Part shown: positions 8,385 through 16,013 of the stretch, in pieces
How positions within the stretch are numbered: the first letter of the stretch is position 1
How the letters are laid out: each line of letters begins with the position of its first letter
Assembly (NCBI RefSeq): GCF_046156175.1
Contig: NZ_JAYLVL010000004.1
Span: 62,001-126,000 of the forward strand
DNA: 64,000 nt
Reading direction: 5' to 3'
Source of the DNA: Lacisediminihabitans sp046156175
Lineage (GTDB): Bacteria; Actinomycetota; Actinomycetes; Actinomycetales; Microbacteriaceae
Made by a program: the position numbers and the translations under genes
The notes under the pieces: model-generated
What the model was told of the DNA's origin: nothing
The model's database searches: none
What the model saw: the letters and a program-made list of their open reading frames with translations, nothing else

Positions 8385-9230
8385 GTGCGAATTGCAGTCA
8401 CAGGCGCCAGTGGGAAGCTCGGACGAGCCGTCGTCGAGCGTCTCCGTGCCTCCGGAAATGCCGTCCATGCCCTCGATGTGGTCGGAGAACGCGGCCCCGG
8501 ATTCACCAGGGTCGACTTCACCGACTACGGCCAGACCGTGGATGCGCTGTTCGGCATCAACGACCGTCACGACGGCCTCGATGCGGTCGTGCATCTCGCT
8601 GCGGCGCCGGCTGGCGGGATCCTGCCCGACTCGCAGACCTTCCACAACAACATGTCGGCGACGTTCAACGTGTTCCAGGGCGCACGGCGTGCCGGAATCA
8701 AGACGATCGTCTACGCCTCGAGCGAGACGGTGCTCGGCATCCCCTTCGAGACTCCACCGCCGTACATCCCCCTCGACGAGGAGTACGACACCCGACCCGA
8801 GAGCATCTACTCGGTCACCAAGCACCTGGAAGAGCAGCTGGCCCAGAAACTGGTGCGCTGGGATCCCGAACTGAGCATCGCCGCGCTGCGGTTCTCCAAC
8901 GTGATGGACGTCGCCGATTACGCGCCGTTCCCGTCCTTCGATGCGGGTGCCGGCATCCGCAAGTGGAATCTCTGGGGCTACATCGATGCCCGGGATGGCG
9001 CCCAAGCCGTCGAGCGCGCTCTCGCGCTCGCCCGCCCGGGCTTCGAGGCCTACATCATCGCCGCGGCTGACACCGTGATGTCCCGCTCGAGTGCGAGCCT
9101 CGCCGCCGAGGTCTTCCCCTCCACCACGATCACCCGCGAACTCGGCGAACACGAAACGCTGCTGTCCATCGAGAAAGCCCGCCGGGTGCTCGGCTTCGAG
9201 CCGGAGCATTCCTGGCGGGACCATGCGTAG
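8385..9230 (+). CDS. NAD-dependent epimerase/dehydratase (extended SDR)
   Basis: A 281-residue Rossmann-fold protein. The start is taken as GTG 8385 because the coenzyme motif VTGASGKLG follows within five residues and AGGAA lies just upstream; the ATG at 8346 would add a tail lacking family character. The catalytic pair is in the YSVTKH motif (YxxxK), with Ser in the preceding YASSETVLG. Length fits sugar-nucleotide or uronate-dehydrogenase-like SDRs. The stop overlaps the next ATG by 8 nt. A sugar substrate is plausible given the neighbourhood but not shown. Confidence 0.82.
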   Translation: MRIAVTGASGKLGRAVVERLRASGNAVHALDVVGERGPGFTRVDFTDYGQTVDALFGINDRHDGLDAVVHLAAAPAGGILPDSQTFHNNMSATFNVFQGARRAGIKTIVYASSETVLGIPFETPPPYIPLDEEYDTRPESIYSVTKHLEEQLAQKLVRWDPELSIAALRFSNVMDVADYAPFPSFDAGAGIRKWNLWGYIDARDGAQAVERALALARPGFEAYIIAAADTVMSRSSASLAAEVFPSTTITRELGEHETLLSIEKARRVLGFEPEHSWRDHA

Positions 9231-10806
9231 TGCGACTCTCGCGCTGAGAAAGGCCGTCGCCGTCGCCGTTCTGGCGGCGGCGGCAGTCTTCGCCTCGGCG
9301 GGCCCCGCGAGCGCCCTCGACGAACCGCGGGTGCCCGAAAACGTCAGCCAGTATTTCGCGGTCAGCCTCGTGCCCCGTCTCGTCGACCTGTTCGGCGCGA
9401 AGGCCGGCGCCGAGGTGGTGTTCGACGGCACGGCGAAGGTGGGAGGCATCCACCGGGTGCTGTCCTGGACCACCGCCTACCTCTCCGGCGCGAAGACCGA
9501 AGAACCGACCCAGATCACCAACACCTGGGTCGCTCCGATCACGGCGGCGGATGGCACGGTCGCCGGCGTGGCGACAGTCTGGATCAATCCCGCGAGCGAC
9601 CAGCCCGAACTCGCTGACTTCTCCTCCGGTCCCGCTCTGGCGACGGCCCTCGCGACGGCCCCGACCGGCACCCTGCTGATACGGGACGACCCGCACGCGG
9701 CCTGGTTCGCCACCGACGGCACAACGCTCACACCTCTCGTGAGCGGCTCGTCCGGCGTCGCCGCGCCGACGACCCCGGATGCCTACCAGCAGAAGTTCAC
9801 CCTCGCCGCGCCCGCGCCCGTCGTGACATCCCCCAACAGCGGCTTGCTGATCGCGGTTCTGGTGCTCGGCATCGTCGTGGTGTTGCTCGCCGTTTTCGTG
9901 CTGCTTCCGGACCGTCGCCGCCGTGCGGCGGCCACGGTGCCAGCGCGTGAAGAGTCGCGGGGTGCGGTCCCGCCCGTTGTCGCGACGGACGCGGCGGCGG
10001 CATCCTCCCAGGTCGCGCCTGCGTTGGTCGGGACGAGCGAGACCTCGTTTGCGGCCGAGGAGCCTGTGGCGGTGGAGCCTTCAGCCGAGACGCCTGCAGC
10101 GGTGTCGCCTGAAGCGGTGTCGCTCGGGGGTGAGACACCTCTCGCCTCTCCCGTTGTGAAGCCTGCAGTTGTGAAATCCGTGCCTGCGAAGCCTGCTGCG
10201 GTGAAGCCTGCTGCGGTGAAGCCTGCGGTTGAGAAGCCTGCTGCGGTGAAGCCTGCGACTGTGAAGCCTGCTGCGGTGAAGACTGCGGTTGCGAAGCCTG
10301 CTGCGGTGAAGCCTGCGGTTGAGAAGCCTGCGGTTGCGAAGCCCGCTGCCGCGAAGCCTGCGACTGTGAAGCCTGCTGCGGTGAAGCCTGCGGTTGCGAA
10401 GCCCGCTGCTGCGAAGCCTGCGGTTGCGAAGCCCGCAACCGAGACGCCAGGCGGCGCGAAACCTGCGGGTCTGAGGCCGGCGATCAGCAGGACCATCGCC
10501 GCGAATACTTCCCCCGACAAGCCTGCCGCTGCTCGGCGTGCGACCGCGAGTCCCCCGGTCGAGAAGCCTTCGGCCGAGCAACCTGCTGCCGCGAAGCGCG
10601 TGGCCCCGGAGCCCCCGACCGCTCAACCTGCGTCCGTGAAGCGCATCGCCCCGGAGCCCACCACCGCTAAACCTGCATCCGCGAAGCCAGCGGTAACGAA
10701 GTCGACGTCTGCGACAACTGCGACGGTGAAGTCTCCCGCCGCGAGCTCTGCAACAGCGAGGCCCGCAGCCGCGAAGCGTCCGCCGGCTCCCCAGGAGACT
10801 TCGTAG
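9223..10806 (+). CDS. Secreted/membrane protein with long Lys-Pro-Ala repeat tail
   Basis: A 527-residue protein of unknown function. The ATG at 9223 begins a signal peptide (RKAVAVAVLAAAAVF, probable cleavage after ASA). An extracytoplasmic domain of about 170 residues follows (PRVPENVSQYF ... DAYQQKFTLA), then one membrane helix (GLLIAVLVLGIVVVLLAVFVLL at about residues 206-227) followed by RRRR. The remaining 300 or so residues are Ala/Pro/Lys-rich, with about 20 copies of a KPA(A/V/T)V-type pentapeptide at residues 310-405, like histone H1 or other nucleic-acid-binding tails. With this topology the basic tail would be cytoplasmic. The start overlaps the epimerase stop. No known family is recognised. 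Confidence 0.7.
   Translation: MRSATLALRKAVAVAVLAAAAVFASAGPASALDEPRVPENVSQYFAVSLVPRLVDLFGAKAGAEVVFDGTAKVGGIHRVLSWTTAYLSGAKTEEPTQITNTWVAPITAADGTVAGVATVWINPASDQPELADFSSGPALATALATAPTGTLLIRDDPHAAWFATDGTTLTPLVSGSSGVAAPTTPDAYQQKFTLAAPAPVVTSPNSGLLIAVLVLGIVVVLLAVFVLLPDRRRRAAATVPAREESRGAVPPVVATDAAAASSQVAPALVGTSETSFAAEEPVAVEPSAETPAAVSPEAVSLGGETPLASPVVKPAVVKSVPAKPAAVKPAAVKPAVEKPAAVKPATVKPAAVKTAVAKPAAVKPAVEKPAVAKPAAAKPATVKPAAVKPAVAKPAAAKPAVAKPATETPGGAKPAGLRPAISRTIAANTSPDKPAAARRATASPPVEKPSAEQPAAAKRVAPEPPTAQPASVKRIAPEPTTAKPASAKPAVTKSTSATTATVKSPAASSATARPAAAKRPPAPQETS
10150..10440 (+). repeat. 15-bp coding repeats (KPAAV pentapeptide) in the tail of the preceding gene
   Basis: Degenerate tandem units of about 15 bp, mostly GTGAAGCCTGCTGCG or GTGAAGCCTGCGGTT, encode KPAAV, KPAVE, KPATV and similar pentapeptides. 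Nearly identical neighbouring units point to slippage or unequal recombination, so copy number probably varies between strains and could be misassembled. Confidence 0.85.
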
Positions 10807-10875
10807 TCGAACCGCGCCCCATGCTCCTTCCTTCACGGGCAAGGGCCATGATCGTCGAGACCCTTCGCGACGGGT

Positions 10876-11445
10876 CGCGAGGCCGAGCGCCTTCCGGCCG
10901 AAATGCTCTTCGAGAGGTCGCCATCCGTCAGAAATCGCTCTTTCGTGCTGCGAGGTCAGCCGAATGTGACGGGTCGGGCGCGAAAAGGTGCCTTGCTGGC
11001 GGAGTACCTCGCTGGCGGGGTTGCCCCGCGAGGCCGAGCGTCACCTGGCCGAAATCCTCTTCGAGAGGTCGCCTTCCGTCAGAAATCGCTCTTTCGGGGC
11101 GCGAGGTCAGCCGAATGTGACGGGTGGGGCGCGACGGGGTGCCTTGCTGGCGGAGTACCCTGCTGGCGGGGTTGCCCCGCCAGGCCGAGCGGTTCTGGCC
11201 AAAATCCTCTTCGAGAGGTCGCCATCCGTCAGAAATCGCTCTTTCGTGCTGCGAGGTCAGCCGAATGTGACGGATGGGGTGCGACGGGGTGCCTTGCTGG
11301 CGGAGTACCTCGCTGGCGGAGTACCTCGCTGACGGGGTTACCCCGCGAGGCCGAGCACCTTCTGGTCGAAATGCTCTTCGAGAGGTCGCGATCCGCCCGA
11401 AAGTGCTCCTAGAGAGTGCTGGGTCAGCCGAAATTGACGGGTCAC
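10876..11445. repeat. Tandem array of 151-bp noncoding repeats with boundary hairpins
   Basis: Units begin at 10876, 11027, 11178 and 11344 (spacing 151, 151 and 166). The extra 15-16 bp in the third unit is a local duplication of CTGGCGGAGTACCTCG. The fourth copy is partial and diverged and fades near 11445. Each unit carries GAGAGGTCGCC, TCAGAAATCGCTCTTTCG and GAGGTCAGCCGAATGTGACG. Each unit junction forms a GC-rich hairpin: arms GCGGGG and CCCCGC around TTG, extended to 9 bp (CTGGCGGGG/CCCCGCCAG) at 11166-11184. The period is not a multiple of three, so open frames crossing it change phase between copies and are not genes. Confidence 0.85.
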
Positions 11446-11460
11446 CGCCCCGAGGGTGCC

Positions 11461-11540
11461 CCGACCACACCCCGACCACACCGTGAGCACACCCCCGCAC
11501 GCGGCGCGCACACCCCGACCACACCTCGACCACACCGCGA
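11461..11540. repeat. Short CCGACCACAC-type repeats before the rplJ promoter
   Basis: CGACCACAC recurs at least four times in degenerate form (near 11461, 11471, 11517 and 11528), with related GCACACCCC stretches between. It is C/A-rich on this strand and fills the gap between the 151-bp array and the rplJ promoter. No gene is supported here. Confidence 0.55.
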
Positions 11541-11541
11541 T

Positions 11542-11570
11542 TTGCACGGGCCAAGCACATCCCGTACTCT
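11542..11570 (+). promoter_or_regulatory. rplJL promoter
   Basis: TTGCAC (11542-11547), a 17-nt spacer and TACTCT (11565-11570). It lies just before the L10-type leader, so transcription should begin near 11577. Confidence 0.6.
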
Positions 11571-11760
11571 GAACGAAGCCAAAGACCGCCGGTTATCGGT
11601 GTGCCGTGATTCAGCAATGATGAGCAGCCCCGATCGAAGGTTCGAAGCATCCGGAATGGATGCGACGAAAACCTGCGCAGGTGTATTGAGAAGCCCCTTT
11701 CGGGTTTTGCTCCGTGCGCTTGCGCCGGAGCCCTTTTTGTTTAACCCGCCGCGGTCCAGG
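11571..11760 (+). ncRNA. L10-type ribosomal protein leader of rplJL
   Basis: The roughly 190-nt leader upstream of rplJ begins with a segment of the form AAAGACCGCCGG, as seen in bacterial L10 leaders, and contains several stems, including AGCCC/GGGTT (about 11692-11706), before an attenuator hairpin. In the known mechanism the L10(L12) complex binds the kink-turn of this leader and represses its own operon. The assignment rests on position and partial sequence resemblance; a covariance-model search would settle it. Confidence 0.65.
11709..11738 (+). terminator. Attenuator-type intrinsic terminator in the rplJ leader
   Basis: GCTCCG (11709-11714) pairs with CGGAGC (11726-11731), with further GCGC/GCGC pairing in the loop. 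CC and a run of five T follow. Its place between promoter and rplJ makes it a leader attenuator rather than an operon end. Confidence 0.7.
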
Positions 11761-11799
11761 TCGAAGACATAATGCACCACCAATCCACCTAGGAGCCAC

Positions 11800-12315
11800 A
11801 TGGCGAACAAGGAAGCTTCGGTTGCCGAGCTCACGGACAAGTTCCGCGACTCGACCGCCGTACTGCTCACCGAGTACCGCGGGCTCACTGTTGCTCAGCT
11901 GAAGACGCTGCGCACCACCCTCAGTGAGCACGCCACGTACGCCGTGGTGAAGAACACGCTGACCAAGATTGCGGCCAACAACGCGGGGATCTCGTCGTTC
12001 GACGAGGAACTCGTCGGTCCGTCCGCAATCGCATTCGTACACGGCGACCCGGTCACCGTTGCGAAGGGTCTTCGCGACTTCGCCAAGGCAAACCCCCTGC
12101 TCGTGATCAAGGGCGGTTACTTCGACGGTAACCCTCTCACGCCGGCAGAGGTCATCAAGCTCGCCGATCTCGAGACCCGAGAGGTGCTGCTGGGCAAACT
12201 CGCCGGCGCCTTCAAGGCTTCGCTGTTCGGTGCTGCCTACATGTTCAACGCACCGCTCGCCAAGGCCGTTCGCACGGTCGACGCGCTGCGCGAGAAGCAG
12301 GATTCCGCCTCCTAA
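11800..12315 (+). CDS. rplJ: 50S ribosomal protein L10
   Basis: The 171-residue L10 protein anchors the L7/L12 stalk on 23S rRNA. It opens with the typical MANKEASVAELTDKF, then TEYRGLTVAQLKTLR and the conserved KNTLTKIA segment. The C-terminal helix that binds L12 dimers is ALREKQDSAS and the residues before it. The ATG at 11800 follows TAGGAG. It is co-transcribed with rplL 56 nt downstream and probably autoregulated through the leader. Confidence 0.97.
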   Translation: MANKEASVAELTDKFRDSTAVLLTEYRGLTVAQLKTLRTTLSEHATYAVVKNTLTKIAANNAGISSFDEELVGPSAIAFVHGDPVTVAKGLRDFAKANPLLVIKGGYFDGNPLTPAEVIKLADLETREVLLGKLAGAFKASLFGAAYMFNAPLAKAVRTVDALREKQDSAS

Positions 12316-12371
12316 TTCCCTCACCGGGTTAGACAGCGCGGCTTAAACACGAAAAAACAAGGAGAAAAATC

Positions 12372-12755
12372 ATGGCAAAGCTTTCAGGCGACGACCTCAT
12401 CGAAGCATTCAAGGAGCTCACGCTCATTGAGCTCAGCGAGTTCGTCAAGAAGTTCGAAGAGGTCTTCGAGGTCACCGCTGCCGCCCCCGTTGCGGCCGCT
12501 GCTGCCGGTGGCGCTGCCGCCGTCGTCGAAGAGGTCGAGGAGAAGGATTCCTTCGACGTCGTCCTCGAGTCGATCGGTGACAAGAAGATCCAGGTCATCA
12601 AGGAGGTCCGTGCCCTCACGAGCCTCGGCCTCGGCGAGGCCAAGGCCGTCGTGGACAACGCCCCCGGCGTCGTGCTCGAGGGTGTCAACAAGGAGACCGC
12701 CGAGAAGGCCAAGGCTCAGCTCGAAGAGGCCGGCGCAACCGTCACCCTCAAGTAG
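12372..12755 (+). CDS. rplL: 50S ribosomal protein L7/L12
   Basis: The 127-residue stalk protein recruits translation GTPases. The N-terminal dimerisation helix (LSGDDLIEAFKELTLIELSE) leads to an Ala-rich hinge (AAAPVAAAAAGGAAA) and the globular C-terminal domain with KKIQVIKEVRALTSLGLGEA, all of normal length. AAGGAG precedes the ATG. A strong terminator follows at 12804. rpoB, which often lies downstream of rplJL in bacteria, is not present. Confidence 0.98.
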   Translation: MAKLSGDDLIEAFKELTLIELSEFVKKFEEVFEVTAAAPVAAAAAGGAAAVVEEVEEKDSFDVVLESIGDKKIQVIKEVRALTSLGLGEAKAVVDNAPGVVLEGVNKETAEKAKAQLEEAGATVTLK

Positions 12756-12803
12756 TCATTCCCGGATGACGCCCCGCGCGGCGGCATTCGGTGCAGCATA
12801 GCG

Positions 12804-12849
12804 ACGGCCCCCGTGCCTGCCCTCGAGGCGGACACGGGGGCCGTTCTTC
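12804..12849 (+). terminator. rplJL terminator
   Basis: Perfect 12-bp arms ACGGCCCCCGTG (12804-12815) and CACGGGGGCCGT (12833-12844) are followed by a short T-rich TCTTCG. Confidence 0.8.
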
Positions 12850-12886
12850 GTGCTGCGGTTACCAAGATCCGCATAAGTGAGCGTAC

Positions 12887-12915
12887 TTGCGGTTTCTAAC
12901 GGTGTCCACCATAAT
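12887..12915 (+). promoter_or_regulatory. Sigma70-like promoter with no gene directly downstream
   Basis: TTGCGG (12887-12892), a 17-nt spacer and CATAAT (12910-12915), reading rightwards. Downstream lies about 260 nt without a credible gene, then the end of a LacI gene on the other strand. It may drive an unannotated RNA or be the remnant of a promoter whose gene has been displaced. Confidence 0.45.
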
Positions 12916-13177
12916 GAGGACTCGTGAGGGCCGTATCCCGGGGCCTTCGCATCGCACAGAAGTCGATTTGTACCCCACGAAAGCTTCGTTCTGGACAGCC
13001 TTACCCTCTGGCCAGCCCACGGATGATTTCGACGCAACAGCCTCGCGGCGAATGTTCCACAGCAGGTTCTCCGCGGGAGGGTGCGATCACCGTGCACACC
13101 GACAGCCTGCGATGGGTGCCCTCGATGAGAGGGTGCCCATCAGCGGTGTCGTGCTGGTGGATGCGACCGCTTCAGGC
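12916..13177. other. Noncoding gap after rplL
   Basis: No open frame here has a ribosome site or family character. The only structure seen is a near-perfect inverted repeat, ATGGGTGCCCTC (13111-13122) with GAGGGTGCCCAT (13128-13139), separated by five bases. It could be the end of a short RNA started at 12915 or a bidirectional terminator for the LacI gene. Confidence 0.5.
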
Positions 13178-14191
13178 CTAGCGGGGCGGCGCCGTCGTGC
13201 TCCGGCGCACAACGAAGTCGATGGCTACCCCGATCCGCTCGTCGACTGCGAGTCCGGCATCCGGTCCCAGTCGTTCGAGGATCAGCTGCACAGCATGTTC
13301 CCCCTGAGCGCTCGGGTGTTGCTCGAGGGTCGTGAGTCCGAACAGCTCGGCGAGGTTGTGACCGTCGATCCCCACGACCGACAGCTGTGCCGGCACGGCG
13401 ATCCCGAGCTCGCGCGCGGCGAGGATCACCCCGATCGCGATCTCATCGCACCCGGCGACGATGGCCGTCGGTCGGGTCGCGGGATTGGAGAGCACCGCCA
13501 GCGCCCCGGAATACCCCCCGGGAATCGAGTAGGGCACAGCGCGGAAGTCGTCGGGGTGAGAGAGTCCCGCGGCCGCGAGAGCCCGGCGTACGCCGGCCAG
13601 TCGGCGGGAATGGACGGCGAAATCCATCTGGTGATTCTGGTCCCCGCCGAGATGCATGATGCGAGTGTGACCGAGGCTCACCAGGTGCTCGGTGAGGAAC
13701 TGGGTCGCGGCCTCATCGTCGATGCTCAGGGTCGAGATCGCCGGTATCTCGCCGCCGATCCCCACGATGGGTTTGCCGAGGCCCTTCAGCGATCGCACCT
13801 CGTGAGCGCTCAGCGAGATGCCGATGGCGATCACCGCATCCACCCGTTTGCGCGCGAGGAAGTAGTCGAACACCCGCTGGCGGCGCACGGGGTCATCGTG
13901 CAGCTGGTAGAGCGTGAGGTCGTAGCCCGCCGAGATCAGCGCGCTCTCGATGCCTTCGAGCACCTCGGCGAAGAACCAGCGATTGACGAAGGGGATGACG
14001 ACTCCGACGGTGCGGGTGAGTCCGGTCGCGAGGCCAGAGGCGATGGATGACGGCACGAAGCCGATCTCGGCCGCGGCATGTTCCACACGCGTGCGGGTCT
14101 CCTCCGAGACGTAACCGTTGCCGCTGAGCGCGCGCGAAGCCGTGGACTTCGACACGCCAGCGAGGCGAGCGACATCAGCGATTGCGCTCAA
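13178..14191 (-). CDS. LacI-family transcriptional regulator of the CUT1 sugar transporter
   Basis: A 337-residue repressor. The N-terminal helix-turn-helix (AIADVARLAGVSKSTASRAL, residues 3-22) and hinge are followed by a periplasmic-binding-like effector domain starting near residue 60 (TRTVGVVIPFVNRWFFAEVL), with SVVGIDGHNLAE near the C-terminus. It is divergent from the substrate-binding-protein gene at 14498, with operator-like palindromes between them, so it probably controls that transporter and senses its sugar. Confidence 0.93.
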   Translation of the reverse strand: MSAIADVARLAGVSKSTASRALSGNGYVSEETRTRVEHAAAEIGFVPSSIASGLATGLTRTVGVVIPFVNRWFFAEVLEGIESALISAGYDLTLYQLHDDPVRRQRVFDYFLARKRVDAVIAIGISLSAHEVRSLKGLGKPIVGIGGEIPAISTLSIDDEAATQFLTEHLVSLGHTRIMHLGGDQNHQMDFAVHSRRLAGVRRALAAAGLSHPDDFRAVPYSIPGGYSGALAVLSNPATRPTAIVAGCDEIAIGVILAARELGIAVPAQLSVVGIDGHNLAELFGLTTLEQHPSAQGEHAVQLILERLGPDAGLAVDERIGVAIDFVVRRSTTAPPR

Positions 14192-14356
14192 GAGGACCTC
14201 GAATTCGACAACATTGACGAGCGATGGCTCATCCTATGCACACAGGAGGCATTGTGGGAAACGCACCACATTTCCATGGGTGCGCTCCCACGCCCGATCC
14301 CCGTAATGGCGGGCGTCGACGGGAGCGTGACTAAAACGTTAGGTACTACCGCGGAA

Positions 14357-14411
14357 CAAGCGCTTGCATAACGATCCCATCGCCCGTACCTTGTCCAATG
14401 GAACCGGTTCC
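14357..14411 (+). promoter_or_regulatory. Palindromic operator candidates between LacI and transporter genes
   Basis: Two perfect even palindromes lie in the divergent spacer: CAAGCGCTTG (14357-14366) and GGAACCGGTTCC (14400-14411). Central CG and even symmetry are typical of LacI-family operators, and their spacing of about four helical turns would allow binding by two dimers. The rest of the 14192-14497 spacer holds no gene. Confidence 0.6.
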
Positions 14412-14497
14412 CCATGGCGAGCGTCCCCGCGTCGATCTCGAAGCGGACTGGATCCACCCGTATGGCCCAATCCCAACCCTCAACGAGGAGGAGTCAC

Positions 14498-15874
14498 ATG
14501 AGTCCCACCCTGCTCCGCAGCGCAGCACACAGCAAGAAACTCCATCGCCGCATCACCGCACCGATCGTGTTCTTCACGATCGCAGGCCTCGCTCTCGCGG
14601 GCTGCTCATCTTCCGGCGGGGGCACCAGCACCTCCGGCAAGGGCCCCGGCGACGCCGGCAAGGCCGACGGAGTCGTGACCATCTACGGCACGATCGTCGA
14701 CACCGAGGCAGAGCTCCTGCAGAAGTCCTGGGCGGACTGGGAGAAGAAGAACAAGATCACCATCAAGTACGAGGGCTCGAAGGAGTTCGAGACGCAGATC
14801 AGCGTTCGTGCACAGGGTGGCAACGCTCCCGACATCGCCATCTTCCCGCAGCCCGGCCTCCTCAAGGACCTCGCCTCGCGTGACTACATCCAGCCCGAGC
14901 CCGCTGAAGCAGCGGCCAACGTGAAGAAGAACTGGTCGAAGGACTGGGCCGGCTACGCGTCGTCCGACGGCACGCTCTACGCCTCGCCGCTCATGGCGAG
15001 CGTCAAGGGCTTCATCTGGTACTCCCCGGCGAAGTTCAAGGAGTGGGGTGTCGAGGTTCCCAAGACGTGGGATGAGCTCCTCACCCTCACCAAGACCATC
15101 CAGGAGAAGACCGGCACCGCTCCCTGGTGCGCGGGCTTCGGTTCGGATGCGGCAACGGGATGGCCCGGAACGGACTGGGTGGAAGACCTCGTTCTTCGCC
15201 AGGCCGGCGCGGCCACGTACGACAAGTGGGTCAGCCACTCGATCCCGTTCACCGATCCCGCCATCAAGAAGGCTTTCGACTCGGTCGGAGATATCCTTCT
15301 CAACCCGAAGTACGTGAACGCGGGTCTTGGTGACGTCAAGTCGATCAACTCCACGCCCTTCGGTGATGTTGCTCGGGTCGTCGGAAACGGTCAGTGCGCC
15401 ATGACCCACCAGGCATCCTTCTTCGACGGGTTCATCCAGGACCCCAAGAACGGCAATGCGACTGTCGGACCCGACAAGCAGGTCTGGGCCTTCATCACCC
15501 CGCCGATCGACGCCAGTGCCGGTCCCGCCGTCACCGGTGGTGGCGAGATGGTTGCCGCGTTCTCCAACGACGCGGACACCCAGAAGGTGCAGGCCTACCT
15601 GTCGAGCGGTGACTGGGCGAACAGCCGCGTCAAGCTCGGCGGTGTGATCAGCGCCAACAAGGGCCTCGACCCGGCCAACGCGTCGAGCCCGATCCTGCAG
15701 GAGGCCATCAAGACGCTCCAGGACCCGAAGACCACCTTCCGCTTCGACGCATCAGACCTGATGCCCGGTGTGGTCGGTGCGGGTTCGTTCTGGACCGGAA
15801 TGGTCGACTGGATCAACGGCAAGTCGACGGACGAGGTCTTGAAGACCATCGACGCGTCGTGGCCGTCCAAGTAG
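14498..15874 (+). CDS. Extracellular solute-binding lipoprotein, CUT1 alpha-glucoside type
   Basis: A 458-residue family 1 solute-binding protein. The ATG at 14498 is chosen because GAGGAGGAG (14485-14493) precedes it and because the lipoprotein signal then has normal length, with lipobox LALAGC and Cys36. The mature part has the SBP features VTIYGTIVDTE, YGSKEFE-like KYEGSKEF and GGNAPDIAIFPQPG. The AglE-like look and the two AglF/AglG-like permeases downstream suggest alpha-glucoside or related oligosaccharide uptake. The exact sugar is not readable. Confidence 0.88.
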   Translation: MSPTLLRSAAHSKKLHRRITAPIVFFTIAGLALAGCSSSGGGTSTSGKGPGDAGKADGVVTIYGTIVDTEAELLQKSWADWEKKNKITIKYEGSKEFETQISVRAQGGNAPDIAIFPQPGLLKDLASRDYIQPEPAEAAANVKKNWSKDWAGYASSDGTLYASPLMASVKGFIWYSPAKFKEWGVEVPKTWDELLTLTKTIQEKTGTAPWCAGFGSDAATGWPGTDWVEDLVLRQAGAATYDKWVSHSIPFTDPAIKKAFDSVGDILLNPKYVNAGLGDVKSINSTPFGDVARVVGNGQCAMTHQASFFDGFIQDPKNGNATVGPDKQVWAFITPPIDASAGPAVTGGGEMVAAFSNDADTQKVQAYLSSGDWANSRVKLGGVISANKGLDPANASSPILQEAIKTLQDPKTTFRFDASDLMPGVVGAGSFWTGMVDWINGKSTDEVLKTIDASWPSK

Positions 15875-15905
15875 CAGTTATCGTCCTCTAGGTAGTACCC
15901 AGCGC

Positions 15906-15942
15906 GAAAGGCCGGCAGAGAAAAACTCTTTGTCGGCCTTTC
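15906..15942 (+). terminator. Hairpin between binding protein and permease genes
   Basis: GAAAGGCCG (15906-15914) pairs with CGGCCTTTC (15934-15942) around an A-rich loop, with no long T tract. In such operons a stem here often lowers permease expression relative to the binding protein or protects its mRNA; partial termination is possible. Confidence 0.5.
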
Positions 15943-16013
15943 CGCACCCCAATGCTCCGGTGTCTAATACATATGCACGCTCATGAGTCCACCGACGTAC
16001 TCGAAAGGGCACA

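Noticed and set aside
9783..10520. Reverse-strand frames rich in GFTAAGF or QASQPQ repeats
   Set aside because: They are antisense images of the KPAAV coding repeats; the plus-strand gene has a signal peptide, a helix and a proper start.
10876..11445. CRISPR array
   Set aside because: Units are 151 bp of continuous repeat without unique spacers, and no cas gene is present.
10903..11650. Open frames of 169 and 240 codons on both strands across the 151-bp repeats
   Set aside because: The period shifts frame between copies, composition is Arg-rich without family character, and no ribosome site fits.
12887..14050. 387-codon plus-strand frame over the LacI gene
   Set aside because: It is antisense to a clear LacI repressor and shows no protein features.
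15906..15942. Full terminator ending the solute-binding-protein operon
   Set aside because: The permease genes follow in the same direction with no clear promoter, and there is no strong T tract; an attenuating stem is more likely.
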